Position numbers and translations under genes: made by a program. Source: Teratosphaeria epicoccoides (Eukaryota > Ascomycota > Dothideomycetes > Mycosphaerellales > Teratosphaeriaceae). Taken from it: DNA of 10,825 nucleotides. The stretch covers positions 1-10,825 of the forward strand of contig JADDMT010000328.1 in assembly GCA_021401465.1 (NCBI GenBank), written 5' to 3'. The notes under the pieces are model-generated. The model had not been told where the DNA came from. It ran no database searches and saw nothing but the letters and a program-made list of their open reading frames with translations. Positions 1 to 7,858 of the stretch are shown here, one piece after another. The number at the start of each line of letters is the position of its first letter. The stretch's first letter is position 1.

Positions 1-717
1 AGGGTACAGAGGTCGATGCGGAGGATTGTAACCCTCCTTAAGGTTAATCGCATGTTCCGCGTCTAGGGCCCGGGCATAGGCCGCAGCCTCTGCGTCGAAA
101 ATATCGGCGTATTCCTCTAACTCAGGCAGAAGGGTAACGTCTTCCTTGACGTTCTGTATGCGGACCGCATACACGCATTAGACCTTCTTCATGTCCTTGT
201 AGAAGCTGTGTGCATCACGCATCCGCACTGTAGGAACTTCGCCTATGGAGCCGTAGAACTAGTTGTTAGTAGCTCCATCAACAACGACTCCCTGCTTGTG
301 GCGCCAAGGGCGGCCGAGCAGGAGCTCCTTATCAGGAACGTCTTCGGCGTAGAAGACTTCGTTAGTCTCGCGCACTTCTCCCGAGGAGTCCGCGAGTTAG
401 AGGCGCATGTTATACGCGCCTCGAGCCGCTACGCCTTCGCCCCGAAAAGACTTCATGGTAGGCAGCAGGGCTCCTAGGATCGGCTTCAAACCGAGCCGTA
501 CGATTACCCTCTAGGGTATCACGTTGACCTCCGCAAGGTCATCTAACATACAGTCTACTAGCTCGAGCGAGCCATTAACTCGGACCGCGCCAGATAGGCG
601 CCGCGCAGGCCACGAGTCTACACCATCGGTGACAGACAGCTTGGATACCCGCGGTAGCCATTCGGTTGTCTCGGGCTTGTCCTTCTTTCGCCTCCCCTCT
701 AGGGAGGTTTCAGACAC
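1..717 (-). pseudogene. pol: Protease and start of RT, partial (degenerate)
   Basis: This continues the gag frame without a shift. An aspartic-protease-like block covers about 290-560: a LELVDCML motif followed by DDLAEVNVIP (catalytic D-S/T-G region, 535-543) and, about 70 residues on, LLLGRPW, the equivalent of the usual ILG-x-x-W end motif. The stretch near 120-10 resembles the linker ahead of Ty3/gypsy RT: LPELEEYADIF, then HAINLKEG, then PPHRPLYP at the window edge. Stops in frame at 511, 397, near 260 and near 180 are TAG or TAA. The protease loop reads DDL where DSG or DTG is expected, which RIP does not explain easily. The gene is cut by the window edge. Confidence 0.75.
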
Positions 718-1956
718 CTTGCTTACCTTCTTCCCATCACTTCGTTTAGGATAGCGAGCCGCCTAGTAGTCTCTCGCTCCACAGATGTAGCAGCTACTCG
801 GAGGCTTCTCGCTACCGTCTTTTGGCTCGGAGGGCTTGCTCCTCTAGAATGAACCACCGCGTTAGACGTGGCCCCTAGGGCGCTTGTGATGGCGGCCCTT
901 CAGGGGGTCCTCGGGGCTTGGACGCTTATTGTCCTTACCGCCCGATTTCCCATTTCGCTTCAAGGTGATTTCCATACGTGTCGCAAGGGACACGAGGTCT
1001 TGCCGAGTTGTCGGAAGTTCATGAAAAGTCATGATCGTGTTCCGAAGATCGTCATCGAGTTTGACGAGCAAGTGCCGCACGCGTTGCGTCTTAGTATAGG
1101 GTAGCATCTGTCCCTCGAGCGTGGCGAGGTAGGTTGCGAAGCTAGAGGTTGTTTGTCCCTTCCCCTGCTTAGCCTTCTCGTACTCGATGGACATAGTAAG
1201 GGCGCGATTCCCCGGATCCTCGACCTAGTCGACACAGAACTAGCGAAAGTCCGCCTACGTATACGTTCTGTCGTGGACCCGCATAAGGTCATACCGCTCA
1301 TGCCAATTGTTGCGAGGTTCCTTATCCTCTTCGAGCCACATCACACTAAAGGCGACTCGTTCGCCCTCCGTGGAATATCCGCGTAGGTTGAGCACGAAAA
1401 CTGCCTCACACGCCTGCAAGAAAGTTCGAGCCTCCTTCAAGGTGTCTCCCTTAAACGGCTTCGGGTTACGTGCGTTACGACTACCTCCCGGTTAGCCTAC
1501 TATGGCCCCGAATTCAGGCACCAAGTTCGCGGGCACACGCGGAGGGTCTGCGCCTCCTAGTAAGTTGTCTTCGCGGGTCCCTGGCGTGAAATCTCGCTGG
1601 ATTTCTTCGTCCGCCAGTTCGTTAGTACCGCTCATGGCGACGTCTTCGTCGTCCTCGCCGTTGTCGCTACTAGGAGCGGTGCGGCTCCGGCTCTAGTTCG
1701 CAAGGCGGTTCGCGACCTAATCGACAATCATGGCTACGAGGGCCGGGTCGATAGTCGGGGTTAGCTGCGGTCCCTGTACGGGGGGTCTATTGCCTAGTCT
1801 GCCGCGTAATTGTCCTCTAGCGGAACCGTCGCTCGATGTAGTGTCGCTCGCAGCGGTTACTTCTGCGGGCTGGTTACTCGGGCTAGCTTCGCCATCGCGG
1901 GCGCTCGGGATGGCGCTCGCTACGCGTTAGTTGCGAGTTCGTAGTACTCTAGACAT
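718..1956 (-). pseudogene. gag: Gag polyprotein region (degenerate)
   Basis: Gag is the structural protein that packages retrotransposon RNA in virus-like particles. The frame starts at ATG 1956 and stays open in one phase apart from TAA/TAG stops, for example at codon 10 and at apparent Trp positions near 1255-1260. The first ~165 residues are Ala/Ser/acidic and probably disordered. A capsid-like region follows from about residue 166 (KPFKGD). After a basic stretch comes a CCHC zinc knuckle at 751-792, reading CYICGARD then Y in the His position and Y in the last Cys position. Both losses fit RIP (CAC to TAC, TGT to TAT). Gag continues in frame into protease, as in single-ORF elements such as Tf1. 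The boundary at 718 is arbitrary. Confidence 0.8.
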
Positions 1957-1963
1957 ATCGTAG

Positions 1964-1975
1964 TATTCTCTGCCA
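1964..1975 (-). other. Candidate primer-binding site of copy A
   Basis: Three bases after the LTR end (1979), the minus strand reads TGGCAGAGAATA. TGG at this spacing is the usual start of a tRNA primer-binding site. No particular tRNA could be assigned from memory. The GCAGAG core is also complementary to CTCTGC in the LTR near the predicted transcript start (2107-2112), so self-priming in the manner of Tf1 is an alternative. The leader between LTR and gag ATG is only about 22 bp. Confidence 0.45.
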
Positions 1976-1978
1976 GAC

Positions 1979-2367
1979 TGCAAAGCAGGGGGGAGAAAGC
2001 AGAACTAATATAGATGTATGTGCTATATGATATGAAAATATCTCGCAGTGTGACAGAGTAATCCGACCTTTTAGTAGGTACAAGACAGCGCTGCTTTCTG
2101 CTTATCGCAGAGGTGGCGCTAAGGGTGCTTATAACCCCCGACGCTCCTTAATTAGGGAAAGCATGTCCGAGCCTAACCCCGTAGGGGTACCGTAGGGTCA
2201 GCGACGTGGGGGCGTCCTACGTCGACAACTGATCCCACTCGGACGACATACGAGCCAACGTATGTACGAAGGACCCCCTTGCTATATGTGGCAGGGTCAC
2301 TGCATGCCAAGGGCGGCCATTAGAACCCATGCGGTTCAAATGGTCCCCTAGTATCAACCGTATCACA
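1979..2367 (-). repeat. LTR1, 5' LTR of copy A
   Basis: The 389-bp segment has TG...CA termini (minus-strand start TGTGATACGG, end CTTTGCA) and lies directly upstream of gag on the minus strand. Positions 2004-2366 match 4589-4951 in the same orientation and at the same length of 363 bp, with differences that are mostly transitions at CpA/TpG/CpG. It contains a TATA-like TTATAA (2129-2134), followed on the minus strand by the likely transcript start. The last base, 2367, is not shared with LTR2 and could belong to the adjoining pol sequence, so the terminus is certain to within a base or two. Confidence 0.85.
2129..2134 (-). promoter_or_regulatory. TATA-like element of LTR1 promoter
   Basis: On the minus strand the LTR reads GGGGGTTATAAGCACCC here. 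The same TTATAA is kept in the heavily mutated LTR2. It lies in mid-LTR and upstream of gag, where an LTR promoter is expected, and would start transcription around 2100-2112. This is a motif match plus position only. Confidence 0.5.
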
Positions 2368-4590
2368 TAGTATAGACACTTCGAGTATATAGTAATACTA
2401 TTTAGCTTAACTAACGTACTAGCAACGTTCTAAGCGTATATTAACTAGGCCCTAGCTAGCCTTGTTAACACCTGCTACGTAGTATATTTAGACGATATAC
2501 TAGTCTACTCTAACTCGAACGAGGAGCATATTCGGCATCTAAGGATAGTGCTTAAACAGCTCCGCAAGTTCGCTCTATATACGAACCTAAAGAAGTGCTT
2601 ATTCCTAACAGATAGGATTAAGTTTCTAGGATACATCGTCTCTACAGAAGGAGTCATCATGGATGACTAAAGGGTGTCCGCAATTACGGAGTTACTATAA
2701 CTAACTACCCTCTAAGAAGTATAGGTATTCCTAGGGTTTACTAACTTCTATTGCAGATTCATATGATCCTACTCGAAGATCGTAGCTCCCCTTACGGCCC
2801 TCGCAAAGGGCGCCATTCTAGGAAAAAAGCTAGGGATAGTGCCTTAGGAGGAGGCTTAGAGTAAGGCTTTCTCTAAACTTAAAGCAGCTTTTTAAACTAT
2901 ACCTATACTTTAGCACTTTAACCCTACTACGAAGATCCGAATAGAGACTAATGCTTCAAAATTTGTAATAGCCGCAATTATATCGTAGCTCTAGTTGCAC
3001 GAAGGTAGTACGCGATAGTACCTAATTACCTTCTAGTCGCGGAAGATGCAGGGCGCTAAACTTAACTACAAGACTTACGACTAAGAGCTTTTAGCTATTG
3101 TTAACAGCTTTAAGGAGTACTAACACTACCTTAAAGGCGTAGCGTACCCTATTAAGGTACTTACTAACTATAACAACCTTCATAGCTTCATAGGTATAAA
3201 GCAGCTAAGTAGTCGGCAAGCAAGGTAGGCAACTTTCCTTGCTAGCTTTAACTTTGTTATCTAGCATCGTTCTAGAAAGACGAATCTAGCCGACAGTCCT
3301 TTACGACGACTAGACTACGATACTAGGGAGCAGGGTAACTAACAGCTTCTCTCTACGCTACAAACGAAGCTTGTAGTTTAGGGTAGCGACCTGTTATTAG
3401 CTCCTCTTGTAGGTTGACTACAGGTCTAATAGGGCCTCATGGCCTCCGCTAGCGACAAACCCTCCTACCTGGCGGTTATAGCGACTATGTCTAGCTCGAT
3501 CTGTGTAGTAGTTAACTAGCTTATATGTAGTAAGCATATAATGTCTAAAGAACCCTTTAAAGAAGTCTCGAGACTTGTTTAGCGGTTACAAGAGCGAGAA
3601 CTAGAGTTAATTAGTAAGGGTGTAGCTCTCTAGGACACCGCAGGCAGTCTAAAGTACTAGACTAAGTCAGGCGACTTATAGTATTTTGACAATAGGCTCT
3701 ACGTACCTACTAACTACGTACTCTGTTTGTAGCTCCTCTGTATTTATCATGACAATAAACTTGCGGGCCATTTTGGCATAGAGAAGACAAACACTCTTCT
3801 CGGATGTAAATAGTAGTAGCTAACGCTAGAACAGGATGTCTCTAACTATGTTAAATCCTGCTAGACATACTAGATTAGCAAATCTTGGCGCTATTGCCCC
3901 TATAGTAATGCTTAGGCACTCCTACTACTAGAGAGACTATAGCAAGATTTGACTATAGATTTTATCACTAATTTGCTGCTAGCAAAGTAGAGAGGCAATG
4001 TAGTTAATGCTATCCTTATAGTAGTCGACTAATACTCGAAGATGAATGTCTTCATCCTATGTACGAAAAAGTGCATAAGTAGCAAGCTTGCATGACTACT
4101 TCGCGATGAAGTCATATAGTACTTTAGTGTCTCCTAAAGTATCCTATTAGATCGAGGTTCTGTCTTTACTAGTAAATACTAGCAAGAATTTATGTTCAAG
4201 GCGCGTGTTAAGTACCGCCTAAGTACAGCATTCTATCTACAGACTAATAGTCATACTAAATGTATGAACTAGACTCTTAAGTAGTACCTTCGGTGCTACT
4301 ACGCTAAGAACTAGGATGCCTAGGCTAACGTAATTCCTATGGCGAAATTTGCAGTTAATAATAGCGTGTATACTACTATGCGTATGTCGCTATTTCAGAT
4401 TCTTTATAGCTTTAATCCGGAAATACACCTAGAACCGCCTTAGGACAAGTCTTCTAAGGAGAGGGTGCTAGCTGCCGCGGAATTAGCGCGGCGTATGCGC
4501 GAGGTACATTTAGTGCTAATAGAACACTAGAAAAAGGCCTCAGAATCCTAGATTAAACATAATAACGCCTGTACTAAACTAATGTAGTAC
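2365..4590 (+). pseudogene. pol: Copy C: truncated pol (RT-RNase H-integrase), RIP-degenerate
   Basis: Plus-strand pol piece in one frame with dozens of TAG/TAA stops. The RT palm has an intact YLDD motif (2485-2496), followed by RT thumb-like sequence. RNase H spans about 2935-3190; its first catalytic Asp is Asn (2950-2952) and the TDHKNL-type motif reads TNYNNL. The integrase zinc module has His at 3748 and 3769 and Cys at 3859; the last Cys is Tyr (3868-3870). The core has Asp at 3958 and 4150 and Lys at 4258 where the D-35-E Glu should be. RT fingers, the integrase C-terminus and the chromodomain are missing. The left end abuts LTR1 at 2365-2367 and the right end abuts LTR2 at 4589-4590. 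It matches 7859-10084 inverted, at equal length. Confidence 0.88.
2365..4590 (+). repeat. Left arm of 2,226-bp inverted repeat
   Basis: Base x here pairs with base 12449-x in the right arm at both ends and at internal landmarks (YLDD, integrase Glu/Lys, RNase H Asp/Asn), so there is no net indel over the arm. By eye, identity is about 95% in the first 340 bases, and the first ~125 bases are identical. Confidence 0.85.
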
Positions 4591-4951
4591 TAATATCGAT
4601 ATATATACTATATGATATGAAAATATCTCGTAGTGTAACAGAGTAATCTGACCTTTTAATAGGTACAAGATAGCGCTGCTTTCTGCTTCTTGTAGAGGTA
4701 GCGCTAAGGGTGCTTATAACCCCTAACGCCTCTTAATTAGGGAAAGCATGTCTAAGCCTAACCCCGTAGGGGTACCGTAGGGTTAGCGACGTAGGGGCGT
4801 CCTATGTCGACCATCGATCCTACTTAGATAACATACAAGCTAACGTATGTACGAAGGACCCCCTTACTATGTGTAGCAGGGTTACTACATGCTAAGGGTA
4901 GGCATCAGAACCTATGCGGCTCTAATAGCCCCCTAGTATTAACCGTATTAC
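4589..4951 (-). repeat. LTR2, truncated 3' LTR of copy B
   Basis: Matches LTR1 positions 2004-2366 over the same 363 bp and in the same orientation. It keeps the TTATAA and the CCCCGTAGGGG block but carries many C-to-T and G-to-A changes relative to LTR1. It lacks the 25 bp equivalent to 1979-2003; copy C begins there instead, with AC (4589-4590) shared by both. The base matching the LTR1 terminus (4952) is T, not A on the plus strand. Confidence 0.85.
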
Positions 4952-4952
4952 T

Positions 4953-4964
4953 GCCCCTCCTCCT
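4953..4964 (-). other. Polypurine tract before the 3' LTR
   Basis: On the minus strand AGGAGGAGGGG, then CA, lies immediately before the start of LTR2. Ty3/gypsy elements prime plus-strand DNA synthesis at such a tract next to the 3' LTR. Its position fixes LTR2 as the 3' LTR of a minus-strand element extending to the right and so ties the antisense ORF segment to that element. The tract is unusually well kept in a mutated region, but purine runs contain few RIP target sites. Confidence 0.7.
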
Positions 4965-5585
4965 ATGAGGATATCCCTAGCCTTACTAAGTAATATACGC
5001 GGAACATATAGGGTACGGGATATAGCACGCTTATACTACGCAAGAGTAAATAGGTAGATAGCCTATATAACATGTGTTATGCGTATACCTTAACACCTTT
5101 GTAGCGAGTACAGGGCAGAGGCTACTAACTCAGGCGGGTTTTAATCCGTTACATGTTAGGCGGCTTTGTAACACCTTCGCTTTACATGCAGATCAAGATA
5201 TTAGGAAACTACAAGTATGTACTTTAGTTAATCTTTGAAATAGTAGGGCAAGCATGCACGCTAGCCTCGCCAAGTAGCTTGGCTGTCCCTATTTAGTCGT
5301 GACCGCAAAGAACATGTTATAGAACCTTAGGGTAGTAGGAATGTACGTAGACACTCTACGCGTACCGCTCGAAACAGTAGGAGTGCGCTCCTAGCGCAGG
5401 TCTCGCTACATTTTCATGCTAGTAGACTAGTATAAGTATAGTTAGCGTACATGTGTAATAGCCGCGTTATCCGTTCTTGCATTATTTAGTCCCCTTGTAA
5501 GTTAACTAAAGGTAGGTACTCTACGCATGTAGTTCGAGTTACTAGCTTAATGTTTGCGGTAGGTAACAGGGGGGCTGTTAGAGAG
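4965..5585. other. Unassigned internal segment of copy B
   Basis: No convincing coding frame, RNA gene or repeat was found. All frames on the plus strand contain many stops, including TGA in one of the longer stretches. It lies between the polypurine tract and the TATA-like element ahead of the antisense ORF, so it may be that ORF's upstream promoter region and, on the other strand, the 3' untranslated region of pol. Confidence 0.4.
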
Positions 5586-5593
5586 TATAAAAA
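5586..5593 (+). promoter_or_regulatory. TATA-like box ahead of antisense ORF
   Basis: TATAAAAA sits about 165 bp upstream of ATG 5758. It is followed by a pyrimidine-rich stretch with CTAACATTAACC and CTCTACTTCT, the kind of composition often seen around fungal transcript starts. It drives the strand opposite to pol. Motif and position only. Confidence 0.5.
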
Positions 5594-5711
5594 CCTTGTC
5601 GCTTTCCTAAACTTCCTGTTCTAAAACACTAACATTAACCTCTACTTCTATTTTGCTTAGCTTGCGCCTCGCCGTGTCTGCAGGTCTAAACCGAAGCTTC
5701 TTCTTCTTCAA

Positions 5712-5733
5712 TTAATTAATCAAGATTAATTAA
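5712..5733. repeat. AT-rich perfect hairpin in the antisense ORF leader
   Basis: Arms TTAATTAAT and ATTAATTAA (9 bp each) surround a CAAG loop. It lies 24 bp before ATG 5758, after a run of TTC repeats. Confidence 0.6.
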
Positions 5734-5757
5734 CTTATCTTAGTAATAATAGCTTAT

Positions 5758-7271
5758 ATGCTACAGACTAAGTTTGACGCTACTCGCTCTACCCGCGATT
5801 GTCACTTGTGTTAACAATACCTTGACAACCTTAGTAGCTAAGCTGCACATATCTCTCCTCTACGTGTTAGTAAGGCATCCCCTACCCGCGAGGTATGCGT
5901 GGCTTATACTAACCGAAGCGTAGCCGAGATCTACATCGGCGGATTTAATAAGGGTAGTATCTACCGCAATTGTGTTAACTGTAATAGCGAGTATCAAAAA
6001 TGCTAAGACCTCCCTAGAGAGGTGTATGGCGAGTACAACTAGCTCTGCTGTAACATTAATAACTTCTAGAGTACGCGCGACAAGGGGGTTGCTAAAGGTA
6101 CTCCGACTATGAATAGGCTACAGGCTAAGTACTACAAGGCACTCGCCTACCTGCTTAGCGCCCTCTCGTGCTTTACTATAACGACTAACTATTCTCACGG
6201 CAGTATTTACTTCGACTCTCTACTAACAGGCGAAAACGTTTGTCTAGGTCTAATTGCAGACTTAGTCTAGAAAATCTTAAAGGTGCTAACTATTAGGGTC
6301 AAGACCTTCGCTATAGTACGTATATAGTATAGGTACCCTCTAAGTATAAATGCTGACTTTCTCCGCTAGGCTAACATTAGCGTCAAGAAATATCCGACTA
6401 GCCGCTAGCGTTAGCAACTCGGGGCCCTTGCCTCTATTAACGATGACTTCAAGACGCGGATAATCCGTAAGAAGGTTATCAAGCAATTCACTATTCCCGC
6501 TACTAAGGCTACGCCCTAGCGCCGTACCGAGAGGCAGCCTGCCTCTAAGCCGGTCCTAAGGACTAAGCTGTAAGTTACTTACTCGAATCCTGTCGCGTAC
6601 ATATAGCTAATACATTATAGCGCCGCCGCTTACGCCGCCTTGACGCCGCTATCTAAGAAGAAGAAGAAGAAGGCTAGGGCCAAAATTAAGGTTAGTAACG
6701 AGGAAGCCGAACCTTCCCTACTTGCGATCCGCACCGCATCTGCTAAGACGCTAAGGCATAAGCCTCTAGGCTAGATCTTTAAGGATAAGGAGGATAACAA
6801 CGTCTAGGATACCTTCGGTCCTAACGTGATCCCTTTGCGCCGTAGTGCTACCGCACTAGTTGCGCCTAGGGAGACACTAAGTCCGATGATATAGTCGACA
6901 CTTGTGTTAAGAAGCGCAAGATAATCTCGAGGGCTAAGCGCAACAGCCGCAAGCGCGCCTAAGTCTCTTCGCCTTCTAATGCTAAGGATGAGGTAGTTGT
7001 CACGACTAGGCGCGGTAAGGATGTCGCTAGCTCTCTAGCTACTATAGGCTCTAAAGACGAGCTCTCTCGCAACCTACTAAAGAAGAAGATGCTAGCCTCT
7101 CTTCGTGGCGTTGCTACTCCTGTTACTCATAGTCGCTTCAGAGTGTTTAGTAGACCCCGTGCAGGTAGGTAGTCCCTAGCGGACCGTAACAAGAAAGACT
7201 CTTCTGCTTTAGGTTTAGTCAGGAAGCCCTTAACTAGTAGTTGCTAAGCATTAGCTACGAAGCTAATCTAA
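5758..7271 (+). pseudogene. Antisense extra ORF of copy B, Cys-rich and basic protein (degenerate)
   Basis: I do not recognise this protein. From ATG 5758 a plus-strand frame runs about 370 codons with about fifteen stops, all TAG or TAA and none TGA, as expected for a RIP-killed gene. Near 6864-6880 the reading continues in another phase (one-base loss or remnant intron) to TAA 7269-7271, about 504 codons in all. The N-terminus has Cys at about residues 15, 18, 47, 72, 75, 82, 97 and 98, with two C-x2-C pairs, suggesting a zinc-binding fold. A central region looks folded and helical. Six lysines at 6655-6672 begin a basic, Ser/Lys/Arg-rich tail that resembles a nuclear localisation signal. 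It faces pol convergently and has its own TATA-like box. It could be an element-encoded accessory gene or a captured host gene. The start is uncertain. Confidence 0.6.
7250..7267. repeat. Hairpin at the 3' end of the antisense ORF
   Basis: ATTAGCT, ACGA, AGCTAAT: perfect 7-bp arms at the end of the antisense ORF, before the convergent end of pol. No T-run follows, and a function in termination is not supported. Confidence 0.45.
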
Positions 7272-7459
7272 GCATGTCTCTTATTCTCCTTAGGTTTTTT
7301 CTAGGTATGCCCTTAGGCATCAATGATGTATAAGTAGGGCGTTTGCTTCTTGTTATTACTTCGCGCATTATGCGCTATATACATATGTTAAGAATTCTGC
7401 TCCGAAACCCTTATCTTCCTACGAATCGACCTTCTTAAGCCCTGCTTACGCCTCCTCTA

Positions 7460-7620
7460 CTCTTTGAATTCACGAATAGCTTCTAGAGTATTCTTGTAGT
7501 CTTTAGCTAGAACCTATTATATGTACTTAGGTAGGTATCCTTTCTACTTCACTAGATAGTACATTACGCCTTTACGCTGCATACTGTCCTTAATACCCTC
7601 GACTTCCTACTCTTCGTTCT
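7460..7620 (-). other. Chromodomain of copy B integrase C-terminus
   Basis: Reading on the minus strand: EVEGIKD, then MYYLVK-stop-KGY, then VLAKDYKN and EAIREFKE. This order matches the chromodomain pattern in which aromatic residues cage a methyl-lysine of histone H3. The codons at the expected Trp/Tyr positions before EVE, between K and KGY, and before VLA are all TAG, as TGG to TAG would give. In chromoviruses this domain steers integration towards heterochromatin. Confidence 0.8.
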
Positions 7621-7858
7621 CTTCTGCTACTAGCATTAGGTCCGCAGGCTCTTCGCCCTTACGCTATACCTATAGTTCAAGTAGAGACACGTAGAAGACA
7701 ACATGCACATGATATGACAATAGTAACGATAGCTAGTATGCCTGCAAGCCTATTACGTCACGTATCCGGAAGGGTCTGACGAACCTTAGCGTCATCTTCT
7801 TACTTAGAAGTTTCAGCTTAAGATTCTTCGTTAATAGTAATACCTTTATACTAACTAC

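Larger units (their letters stand above)
1..2367 (-). mobile_element. Copy A: 5' part of a Ty3/gypsy chromovirus
   Basis: Read on the minus strand, this stretch runs LTR, short leader, gag, aspartic protease and the start of reverse transcriptase, and leaves the window at position 1. Positions 1-79 match 10397-10475 of copy B with six differences, all in the RIP direction with B the mutated partner, so A and B are one family. A is visibly richer in CpG, CpA and TpG than the rest of the window and has far fewer stops, so it is the youngest or least mutated copy. The right end is an exact LTR terminus that abuts pol sequence of copy C, which suggests nested insertion. Its distal half and other LTR should lie to the left of the window. 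Confidence 0.85.

Noticed and set aside
511..717. Separate small gene on the minus strand
   Set aside because: It is in phase with gag upstream and protease downstream and is only the piece between two RIP-type stops.
1029..1301. Minus-strand open frame overlapping gag
   Set aside because: It lies in a different phase from the gag frame that joins ATG 1956 to the zinc knuckle and protease, and its Arg/Ser-rich composition is typical of an out-of-frame reading.
208..1930. Several plus-strand open frames (such as 208-477, 868-1104, 1153-1386, 1502-1696, 1730-1930)
   Set aside because: They are shadows of the minus-strand gag-protease frame, which shows the zinc knuckle, the LLLGRPW motif and the RT linker in order. 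The plus frames have no domain content.
2004..4951. A compact plus-strand element with LTR1 and LTR2 as its two LTRs and pol between them
   Set aside because: The two LTRs are direct repeats, but the gag start next to LTR1 and the polypurine tract next to LTR2 show both point to the minus strand, opposite to the enclosed pol. Pol is truncated at both ends and no leader or gag lies inside.
5100..5580. Coding gene upstream of the antisense ORF
   Set aside because: One frame has open patches but also many stops and no start or motif. RIP makes any non-coding sequence look like this, so no claim is made.
7250..7310. Intrinsic terminator between the convergent antisense ORF and pol
   Set aside because: A hairpin and a later T-run exist but are about 25 bp apart, and this type of terminator is bacterial.
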